Part shown: positions 23,654-29,593 of the stretch, piece by piece
Numbering within the stretch: the stretch's first letter is position 1
How the letters are laid out: each line of letters opens with the position of its first letter
NCBI GenBank assembly: GCA_937900045.1
Contig: CALCEB010000264.1
Coordinates: 1-29,593 of the forward strand
DNA from: an uncultured Acidobacteriota bacterium
GTDB taxonomy: Bacteria; Acidobacteriota; Terriglobia; UBA7540
Direction of reading: 5' to 3'
Length of the DNA: 29,593 bases
The notes under the pieces: generated by a model
Told to the model about the DNA's origin: nothing
Seen by the model: only the letters and a program-made list of their open reading frames with translations
Database searches by the model: none
Made by a program: the position numbers and the translations under genes

Positions 23654-26488
23654 TCACGGGTTTTCAGATTCTATTTCCCGCAGCGCCGCCGAACACCGCT
23701 CGCACACCGTAGGGTAATCCGCATCCTTGCCGACCTCGACCGAATAGTTCCAGCACCGCTCGCACTTGCTTCCCAGGGCCTTGTGAACTTCCACTCGTAA
23801 TTCCGGAAGCTCGCCGGGAGCATGGGTTGCGTCGGCCCCCGGGCCCAGTTCGACTTGCGAGACGATGAAAAGCGCGGGCAGCGCGGATTGATATTCTTCG
23901 AGCAAAGCGCCAAGGCCGCCTTGCGCTTCCAGGGTCACGCGCGCTTCCAGGCCGCTGCCAATGGTTTTCTCCTGGCGCGCCGCTTCCAACACTTTCAGCA
24001 CGTCGTTGCGGACGGCGATCAATTGTTCCCACTTCGGCAGCTTCTCCGACAGGCGTTCCGGCAGCCCCGCTTTCAACTGCGAAGGCCGGATGAACCGTGC
24101 CAGATGGACGCTCCGCTCACGAAGGTGCGGTGCAGGAAGATGCGCCCACACCTCGTCCGCTGTAAAGCAGAGCAGCGGAGCCACGGCTCTGACCAGCGCG
24201 TCGGCAATGCGGTACAGAACCGTCTGTCCGGAGCGGCGGCGCGCCGAACGCGGCGGGGCTGTGTAAAGGCGGTCCTTCAGGATGTCGAAGTAGAAGGCGC
24301 TCAGGTCCACCGTGGCGAAATCATAGAGCACGCGATACACCTTGTGAAATGAGAAGGATTCGTAGCCCGTCTCCACTTGTTCGATCGCTTGCGAGGTGCG
24401 GTGCAACGCCCAAGCGTCGATCTCCTCGAGTTCCCCCGGTTCGACACCGTCACGCTCCGGGTTGAAGTCATAAAGATTGGCAAGGCAGTAGCGAAACGTG
24501 TTTCGCAGTTTACGATAAGCCTCGGAAAGCCGTGTCAAAATATCCGGGGAGATCACCACGTCTTCACGGAAATCGACCGAGGCTGCCCAAAGGCGCAGAA
24601 TCTCAGCCCCGTTGGTTTTTATGACTTCCTCCGGGTGGAGACCCGTGCCCAGCGATTTCGACATGGCGCGGCCTTCTGCGTCCAGCACCCAGCCGTTGGT
24701 GAGCACTTGGCGGTAGGGCGCGGCGCGATGCGTGACCAGCGCCACCAACAGCGAGCTGTGGAACCAGCCGCGATATTGGTCTCCGCCTTCCAGATACACG
24801 TCGGAGGGCCAAGGCAGGTCGGCGCGATGGCCCAACACTGCGAATTGGCTGGAGCCGGAGTCAAACCACACGTCCAGGATGTCGGTCTCCTTGCGGAATT
24901 CCGAGCCACCGCAGCCGGGGCATCGGGCGCCGGCCTCGATCAGGTCCTCGATGGGGTGTGAGTACCAGGCGTCTGCGCCTTCCTTGCGGAAAAGTTCCAC
25001 GGCAGGCCGGGCCAGCTTGGCGTCGAGCAGTGGCTTCTTGCAGGCTACGCAATGGAAAACGGTGATGGGCACGCCCCACACGCGCTGCCGCGAGATGCAC
25101 CAATCCGGGCGCGTGGCGATCATATTCTTGATGCGCTCCTCGCCCCATTCGGGTGACCACTTCACGCCGCGAATGGCTTCCAGAGCCCGCCCGCGCAAGT
25201 CATCGTGATCGATACTCACGAACCACTGCTCATTGGCGCGGAAGATCACTGGATTGTGGCAGCGCCAGCAATGCGGATAGGAGTGGGTCAGCCAGCCCGC
25301 CGGTCCCATCAGCGCGCCGTTCGCCCGCAGCAATTCAATGATGGGCTCATTCGCCTGGAAAACCGTCTTGCCAAGATAAGCCGGCAATCCCTCCGTGAAT
25401 TCGCCGCTGTCGCCCACCGGGCAATAAATCTCGATGCCGTAGCGGATGCCGGTTTCGTAATCCTCGCGTCCGTGGCCGGGCGCCGTATGCACGCAGCCGG
25501 TGCCGTCCTCGGAGGTGACGTAATCGGCCAGCACGCCCAGGATTTTCCGCTCCAGGAACGGATGCTGCATCTCGATGCCTTCGAGCTTGCGGCCGGGAAT
25601 GCGGGTGATGTTCTCCACGGCCTTCAGGCCGGTCTCTTGGAGGGTGGGATCATGGCGCCGGTTCTCCACCAGATAAGCGTCGCCGTCTTCACCCTGGGCC
25701 GCGACATATTCAAAATCCGGGTGAAATGCCACGGCCATGCTGGCGGGCAAGGTCCAGGGCGTGGTGGTCCAGATGATGATCCAAACCTTTCGGCCTGCCA
25801 GCTTCGGGTCAAGCTTCACAGGATCGGAAGTCATCCGGTAGCGGACATAGATCGACCGGCTGCGGTGATCCTCGTATTCCACTTCGGCCTCGGCCAACGC
25901 CGTCTTATCCGCAAGGCACCAATAGACCGGCTTCTTACCACGGTAGACGTAGCCCTGGTCGAGGAAGCGCAGGAAGGCTTCCGCGATCATCGCCTCATAG
26001 GAATAATTCATGGTCAGGTAAGGTTTTTCCCACTCACCCAGAATGCCCAGTCGCTTGAAGTCCACCCGCTGCAGGTTTACGAACTTTTCCGCGTAGCGGC
26101 GGCACTCGCGGCGAATCTCGGTCGCGGTCATCCCGGACTTGCGCGGCCCGAGCTCTTTATCGACGTTGATCTCGATCGGCAGCCCGTGACAATCCCAACC
26201 GGGAACATAAGGCGAGTTGAATCCCGCCAGCGTCCTGGATTTGACGATGAAATCCTTCAAAATTTTGTTCAGAGCGGTGCCCAGATGGATGCGGCCGTTG
26301 GCATAGGGAGGCCCGTCGTGCAGGATGAAGAGCGGATCGCCCCGCCGCGCCTCGCGAATCTGCCCGTAAAGGTCCTCGGTTTCCCATTTGGCGAGCCGCG
26401 CCGGCTCGTTCTGCGGCAGATTCGCCTTCATCGGAAACTTAGTTTGCGGCAGATTCAGCGTGCTCTTCAGGTCGAGCGTCTTCTGCAT
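23654..26488 (-). CDS. ileS: Isoleucyl-tRNA synthetase
   Basis: Charges tRNA-Ile with isoleucine, with editing of misactivated valine; class Ia synthetase, 944 residues, cytoplasmic. The HIGH-type signature appears as HLGT in GRIHLGTALNKILKD, and the KMSKS loop as AMSKS. The CP1 editing domain contains TTPWTLPAS and HTAPGHGREDYETG. The C-terminal zinc finger has two Cys pairs (CERC, then CERC 17 residues later), as in bacterial type IleS with a zinc tail. The frame stays open to 26650, into a repeat, but the ATG at 26488 has GGAGG five bases upstream and starts the protein in the usual place. No T-box leader is seen; a promoter with a perfect TATAAT lies close upstream. Confidence 0.97.
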   Translation of the reverse strand: MQKTLDLKSTLNLPQTKFPMKANLPQNEPARLAKWETEDLYGQIREARRGDPLFILHDGPPYANGRIHLGTALNKILKDFIVKSRTLAGFNSPYVPGWDCHGLPIEINVDKELGPRKSGMTATEIRRECRRYAEKFVNLQRVDFKRLGILGEWEKPYLTMNYSYEAMIAEAFLRFLDQGYVYRGKKPVYWCLADKTALAEAEVEYEDHRSRSIYVRYRMTSDPVKLDPKLAGRKVWIIIWTTTPWTLPASMAVAFHPDFEYVAAQGEDGDAYLVENRRHDPTLQETGLKAVENITRIPGRKLEGIEMQHPFLERKILGVLADYVTSEDGTGCVHTAPGHGREDYETGIRYGIEIYCPVGDSGEFTEGLPAYLGKTVFQANEPIIELLRANGALMGPAGWLTHSYPHCWRCHNPVIFRANEQWFVSIDHDDLRGRALEAIRGVKWSPEWGEERIKNMIATRPDWCISRQRVWGVPITVFHCVACKKPLLDAKLARPAVELFRKEGADAWYSHPIEDLIEAGARCPGCGGSEFRKETDILDVWFDSGSSQFAVLGHRADLPWPSDVYLEGGDQYRGWFHSSLLVALVTHRAAPYRQVLTNGWVLDAEGRAMSKSLGTGLHPEEVIKTNGAEILRLWAASVDFREDVVISPDILTRLSEAYRKLRNTFRYCLANLYDFNPERDGVEPGELEEIDAWALHRTSQAIEQVETGYESFSFHKVYRVLYDFATVDLSAFYFDILKDRLYTAPPRSARRRSGQTVLYRIADALVRAVAPLLCFTADEVWAHLPAPHLRERSVHLARFIRPSQLKAGLPERLSEKLPKWEQLIAVRNDVLKVLEAARQEKTIGSGLEARVTLEAQGGLGALLEEYQSALPALFIVSQVELGPGADATHAPGELPELRVEVHKALGSKCERCWNYSVEVGKDADYPTVCERCSAALREIESENP

Positions 26489-26519
26489 GAGACCTCCGGG
26501 GATTACGGGTAAATTCTCG

Positions 26520-26549
26520 ATTATACCGTGATGCGCGCCGAAACGTGAA
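26520..26549 (-). promoter_or_regulatory. Predicted promoter for ileS-lspA-rluD
   Basis: On the minus strand, -10 TATAAT (26525-26520) is a perfect consensus and lies 18 bases from -35-like TTCACG (26549-26544). The leader to the ATG at 26488 would be about 25 bases, with room for the GGAGG but not for a tRNA-sensing riboswitch. Confidence 0.6.
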
Positions 26550-26580
26550 CTGGGTTGTGATGTGGCGATTGGTGCAGGTT

Positions 26581-26660
26581 GTTTGCTGCAGCGGTGGTCC
26601 GTCACAGCCGTACTAGAATTCCTAGCGGCTGCCGGCGCTCCTAGCGCCACTTCAGCAAAC
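26581..26660. repeat. Family A palindromic repeat between ileS and hicA (80 bp)
   Basis: Imperfect 16-bp terminal inverted repeats start GTTTGCTGCAG (26581) and end CTTCAGCAAAC (26660), with 13 of 16 positions pairing. The internal GGCGCTCCTAGCGCC hairpin is retained. It is followed by CAACTACCG, echoing the sequence after the copies at 1-52 and 21772-21864. Confidence 0.7.
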
Positions 26661-26687
26661 TAGTCAACTACCGAAAGCTTATCTCGA

Positions 26688-26716
26688 TTGAAAAATGATA
26701 CTATCCATAGTATCAT
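26688..26716 (+). promoter_or_regulatory. HicA/HicB promoter with overlapping palindromic operator
   Basis: The -35 TTGAAA (26688-26693) and -10 TATCAT (26711-26716) are spaced 17 bases apart. A perfect inverted repeat, ATGATACTAT-CC-ATAGTATCAT (26695-26716), covers most of the spacer and all of the -10. Such placement is what is expected of an autorepressing antitoxin such as a ribbon-helix-helix HicB binding its own promoter. Binding itself is inferred. Confidence 0.7.
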
Positions 26717-26766
26717 CTTACTGTTGGAGAAAAGCCGGTCTGGAGCCGGGATCTTTTTGAGGAAAG

Positions 26767-27036
26767 ATGGCGGACGCCAAGGCCATAAAAAAAAGGATCA
26801 GTGAAATCGCGCAGCGGCGCAACAGCGTAACCCTGAGCGAGATTGAATGGGTCGTAAATCAACTGCAAGAATACTGTTCGATCGCGATTCGCCCTGCCCG
26901 CCACGGGAAGCTGTTCCGCGTCAACCAACAACGATTCATGATCAATTTCCATAACCCAGGAAGCAAACACGTAAAGCCCTACTCTGTGGATGACTTTATC
27001 GACGCCATGATCGAGCTAGGGTGGTATGAGGACTGA
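26767..27036 (+). CDS. HicA-like toxin (predicted mRNA interferase)
   Basis: An 89-residue basic protein encoded directly before a HicB antitoxin. HicA toxins have a small double-stranded-RNA-binding-like fold and cut mRNA using a conserved His. Here the candidate is H46 in RHGKLFRV, followed by the beta-strand segment QRFMINFHNPGSKHVKPYS and a final helix, VDDFIDAMIELGWYE. The usual short HicA motifs (GSH with a basic patch) are altered, and the protein has about 20 extra N-terminal residues, so it is a divergent member and the call leans partly on context. The ATG at 26767 has GAGGAAAG immediately upstream. Its stop lies three bases before hicB, so the two are surely co-translated. Confidence 0.65.
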   Translation: MADAKAIKKRISEIAQRRNSVTLSEIEWVVNQLQEYCSIAIRPARHGKLFRVNQQRFMINFHNPGSKHVKPYSVDDFIDAMIELGWYED

Positions 27037-27039
27037 CCT

Positions 27040-27633
27040 ATGAAGGATCTAAACTACTATCTGCGTTTGCCCTACACCGTTATCCTACGGCCGGATGAGC
27101 AAGGGGATTTAGTTGCCAGGATTGATGAACTTCCCGGGTGTTCTGCTCATGGGAAGTCTCCGGCCGAAGCCTTAGAAGCGTTGGAAGAGGCCAAGGGGCT
27201 GTGGATTACCGATTGTATCGAGGCTGGTGACACTGTGCCCGAACCTGCAAAGGAGGAAGCCCTGCCTAGCGGCAAATGGGTTCAGCGTGTCCCCAGAAGT
27301 TTGCACCGGAAACTGGCAGGGCTCGCCAAGCGAGAGGGCGTGAGCCTAAACCATCTTGTGACATCCATACTGGCCGAAGCGGTGGGCATTAGAAATCAGC
27401 GGCCAGGATTATCAACAAATGTATATTTAGCCGAACAGAATCACCCAGGTTGGGAAGAAGATGTGTCGGCGCCGGATGCTTTTGCTGGCCCGCCCCAATA
27501 CGTGGGCAGGATCCCATCAATTGCCGATTCGTTGGCTGCTGGTTCTCATCCCAATCCCTCCAACCCGTCAAAGGTCAAATTCGAGGTGGAACCCGATGCC
27601 TTCAAAGAAGAAACTGCGCACCGAATTGCGTAA
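27040..27633 (+). CDS. hicB: HicB antitoxin with ribbon-helix-helix domain and long C-terminal tail
   Basis: A 197-residue antitoxin predicted to bind and neutralise the toxin encoded before it and to repress the shared promoter. Residues about 5-70 form the HicB partial RNase H fold (VARIDELPGCSAHGKSPAEALEAL, without the catalytic set). Residues 79-116 form a ribbon-helix-helix DNA-binding domain (VQRVPRSLHRKLAGLAKREG then VSLNHLVTSILAEAVG). Residues 117-197 are an extra tail rich in Pro, Ser, Gly and Asn, with a few aromatic patches (HPGWEED, VKFEVEPDAF). Ordinary HicB proteins end near the RHH. The tail, plus the SecB-like gene that overlaps by 38 bases, suggests a chaperone-addiction segment as described for TAC antitoxins. 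Confidence 0.8.
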   Translation: MKDLNYYLRLPYTVILRPDEQGDLVARIDELPGCSAHGKSPAEALEALEEAKGLWITDCIEAGDTVPEPAKEEALPSGKWVQRVPRSLHRKLAGLAKREGVSLNHLVTSILAEAVGIRNQRPGLSTNVYLAEQNHPGWEEDVSAPDAFAGPPQYVGRIPSIADSLAAGSHPNPSNPSKVKFEVEPDAFKEETAHRIA

Positions 27634-28051
27634 TGACCCTTACTCCGAGTTCGTCAGGAGCCTCGAGCCGATAGGTTTGGGACTGAAAGAATGCTCCTCG
27701 CGGTTTGATCGGAACGTATATTCTACAATTCGAAAAGGTGACAAGGCTGCGGTCACAGAGGTGGCTGCAAAGTTCGAGTTGCGGCATCTGGAACCCCGCT
27801 TCTTCGACGCCACCGCGACCTATAAGTTGACGATCAAAGACAACAAGACCGGCAAGGAAGGATTGAGGGTAGAGTGCATATTTGAAACGCACGTGCATGG
27901 AGCACCCCGGTTGGAAAGAAGTATGGTTATGCGCTTCGTCGACTCGGGACTTGACGCCATGATCTGGCCTTATTTTCGGAGCCTTGTACAGGATTTGGCA
28001 GCCAAAATGTCAATCGGTAGAATTTACGTACCGATCTTTGGAAAACCCTAA
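27596..28051 (+). CDS. SecB-like chaperone of a toxin-antitoxin-chaperone module
   Basis: A 151-residue protein that matches the SecB-like fold pattern. A first helix-strand region contains FVRSLEPIGLGLKECSSRFDR, beta-rich segments follow (RFFDATATYKLTI, LRVECIFETHVH), and the ending holds WPYFRSLVQDLAAKM (124-138) then YVPI, as in SecB-like proteins tied to toxin-antitoxin loci (general SecB pattern: ...R.fi..lt...G.pp..l.pi). Length equals classical SecB (about 155 residues), but sequence is well away from it, and no secA or export gene is nearby. The ATG at 27596 has GAGGTGG upstream and overlaps hicB by 38 bases in another frame; the frame is open back to 27461, but that part repeats no family feature. 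It would hold the antitoxin tail and allow its folding. Confidence 0.65.
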   Translation: MPSKKKLRTELRNDPYSEFVRSLEPIGLGLKECSSRFDRNVYSTIRKGDKAAVTEVAAKFELRHLEPRFFDATATYKLTIKDNKTGKEGLRVECIFETHVHGAPRLERSMVMRFVDSGLDAMIWPYFRSLVQDLAAKMSIGRIYVPIFGKP

Positions 28052-28146
28052 CGGAAAACTGAAGACGTTTGCTGGACTGGTGGTTGGCAAAAGCGCGGTC
28101 GGGAACGTTACCGATTTAAGCCGTGGTCTGGGGGAGCGTTTGGTCC

Positions 28147-29430
28147 TCAAGCCTTGAACACAGCCTGGGCCCACTCGATCGAATGGATGTAGGTGTCCGA
28201 GAGTTGATCCTCGCCGACTCCCGCCGCAGAGGCGGCAAGGCTGATTTGATTCCAGTCTCCGCTTTCCACGGCCAGGATTGCATTCACGACGGGATACAAA
28301 GGCCCGGATCGATCCGTCAGCGCCGAGGTAATGTGGTCACAGACCCTGAGTTCGTCCAGGATGGAAGCCAGGGGACGGCCGAGGAGGGCGTCCATGGTGG
28401 AGAGCATCCCGGCCAGAAAGAGGTCGGTCTCATAGCCGGCCATGCCTGCTGCCTCCGCCAGCAATTCGCAACCCCTGGCGCGGGTGAGGCAGGTTAGGAC
28501 CAGCTCGGAGGGCCTATCCTGGCCAAGGGCAGTCGTCGCCACCAGCGAAAGCCACCGGCGGATATTGCCTTCTCCCAGCAGAATCAAACCATGACGAAGA
28601 GAAGTGATTTGACGGCAGAAGGAAAAAGCAAAAGTGTTCAGGTATTTCAGCAGCCGGTAACAGACCGAGGCTTCATGCTTCAAGGTCGCTTCCAACCTAT
28701 CCTGATCGAAGTCAGCCCGGCTCGCTTCCTGCAGGATGCGCAGCAGGTTGAGCTTGAAAGCGGGAATATCGCGTCCCGTGATGATCATGGGCTTGGCGAA
28801 AAAATATCCCTGGCAGTACTCATAGCCCAGTTTCATGGCTAACTCAGACTCTTCCTGGTTCTCCACCTTCTCTGCCAGCAGGTGGATTCCCGCCGGGATG
28901 AAACGCTCCGCAAAGGCCATCCGCTCCGCCGGGGTTGTTTGCAGAAAGTCCACCTTAATGAAATCCGCGAGAGGCAACAGCAGGTGCGAGCTTTGGGATG
29001 CTGTAAAATCGTCCAAGGCGATTCGGTAGCCCGCGTTCTTCAGGTCATCGCAGGCCCAGAAAATCTTCTCATCGGTCTCAACCGTCTCAAGGACCTCCAG
29101 GACAACCCGTTCCTTGGGCAATAAAGCTGCCATTCCGTTCAGCAGAAATTCGGTAGTGCAATTGATAAAGGCAAGCTTGCCGTCCGTAAGGCTGTCGAGG
29201 CCAAGCAGAAAAACGTTATCCAAGACCATTTGGGTGGCCTTGTCACCGTCTATTCCTAAGAACAAGTTTTCCGTCCCGGAACGGAAGAGCAATTCGTAAC
29301 CGAAAGTCTTGCTCTTGCGGTCCAGAATGGGTTGCCGCGCGATGAATCGATTTGAACCCGCAGGAGCCGCAATCTTGGCGCCGGAGTCATTGAGGGCAGG
29401 AGCCGGTTCGGGGCTTTGTGTGACGCTCAT
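28147..29430 (-). CDS. EAL-HDOD domain protein with degenerate EAL motif
   Basis: A 427-residue signalling protein: an EAL-type domain (about 27-230) followed by an HDOD domain (about 235-425), the architecture of YuxH/CdgJ-like proteins. The EAL signature is replaced by YELLF (45-49). Other EAL-domain landmarks remain in altered form: EVLE (112-115), LDDF (139-142), KVD (159-161), AEKVE (186-190) and GYEYCQGYFFAKP. With the first Glu site lost, c-di-GMP hydrolysis is unlikely; such proteins act through binding, and relatives affect motility. The start at 29430 has only a weak GGTGG upstream. There is a 26-residue, Ala/Pro-rich leader before the EAL domain and no membrane segment. A regulatory tie to the MshEN-bearing PilB in this window is possible, not shown. 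Confidence 0.88.
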   Translation of the reverse strand: MSVTQSPEPAPALNDSGAKIAAPAGSNRFIARQPILDRKSKTFGYELLFRSGTENLFLGIDGDKATQMVLDNVFLLGLDSLTDGKLAFINCTTEFLLNGMAALLPKERVVLEVLETVETDEKIFWACDDLKNAGYRIALDDFTASQSSHLLLPLADFIKVDFLQTTPAERMAFAERFIPAGIHLLAEKVENQEESELAMKLGYEYCQGYFFAKPMIITGRDIPAFKLNLLRILQEASRADFDQDRLEATLKHEASVCYRLLKYLNTFAFSFCRQITSLRHGLILLGEGNIRRWLSLVATTALGQDRPSELVLTCLTRARGCELLAEAAGMAGYETDLFLAGMLSTMDALLGRPLASILDELRVCDHITSALTDRSGPLYPVVNAILAVESGDWNQISLAASAAGVGEDQLSDTYIHSIEWAQAVFKA

Positions 29431-29538
29431 TCAAATAACCACCACGTTCGAGGAGATAAAGTTCCGCAATGACTATCATCGGAAGTTTCAGCCGTTTCCA
29501 TGAATAAGTTGCCGCATGAATTTGTCGAGGCGGCATCC

Positions 29539-29593
29539 GCTGTAGCGCCGGTCTATGACCGGCGAAATCCACCGTAGCGGCGGTCGGAGCCTG
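29539..29593. repeat. Family A palindromic repeat, partial copy at window end
   Basis: GCTGTAG (29539-29545) is followed by a perfect 8-bp hairpin (29546-29553 with 29557-29564, loop TAT) and a second GTAGCGGCGGTCGGAGC stretch (29574-29590). The right end lies beyond the window. It sits about 110 bases upstream of the EAL-HDOD start. Confidence 0.65.

Noticed and set aside
25205..26512. 435-codon open frame on the plus strand opposite ileS
   Set aside because: Antisense shadow of a synthetase gene that holds all expected motifs.
26489..26650. 54-residue N-terminal extension of ileS
   Set aside because: It would run through a strong promoter and a palindromic repeat; the ATG at 26488 has a good Shine-Dalgarno and family-like N-terminus.

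Overview
The window reads as a chromosomal piece from a GC-rich, diderm, type IV pilus-bearing bacterium, most likely a member of the Acidobacteriota. This rests on the mix of families: a protein with an N-terminal KSTGP motif, a DUF2911 protein, secreted DPP4-like and PSMA-like peptidases, an NtrY/NtrC-type pair beside pilB-pilT-pilC, and short palindromic intergenic repeats. It is an inference from gene content; there is no rRNA or tRNA gene to settle it.

Layout. Positions 148-2012 hold a zinc-type dehydrogenase and a KSTGP-motif protein. Positions 2171-4744 are the conserved phoH-ybeY-era cluster (ribosome maturation and RNA quality control). On the minus strand, 9522 down to 4850 carries a helix-hairpin-helix DNA glycosylase, an NtrY-like membrane kinase and an NtrC-like sigma-54 activator; a palindromic repeat lies between kinase and regulator. 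Diverging from these, 9798-14079 is pilB-pilT-pilC. A 417-base gene-free stretch (14080-14496) is packed with inverted repeats. Then come a cysteine dioxygenase (14497), a secreted DPP4-like S9 peptidase (15268), a secreted PSMA-like M28 peptidase (17554), a secreted DUF2911 protein (19932) and phosphopentomutase (20545), all on the plus strand. Facing them on the minus strand is ileS-lspA-rluD (26488 down to 21936). Positions 26688-28051 hold a three-gene plus-strand unit: a HicA-like toxin, a HicB antitoxin with a long C-terminal tail, and a SecB-like chaperone. The window closes with a minus-strand EAL-HDOD protein with a degenerate EAL motif.

The most interesting system is the hicA-hicB-secB-like unit. 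It looks like a toxin-antitoxin-chaperone (TAC) module: the antitoxin has about 80 residues beyond its ribbon-helix-helix domain, the chaperone gene overlaps the antitoxin gene, and a perfect 10+10 bp palindrome fills most of the spacer and the -10 box of a near-consensus promoter. TAC modules are known in principle, so what is new here would be this particular architecture and host.

The second theme is two families of short non-coding palindromic elements. Family A (about 80-93 bp, ends like TTGCTGTAGCGGCG) has six full or partial copies. Family B has two copies of exactly 100 bp, about 80% identical, with a 21-bp perfect hairpin in one. One family A copy appears to be interrupted by a family B copy directly against the rluD start codon. 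No transposase is present, so any mobilising enzyme would have to act in trans.
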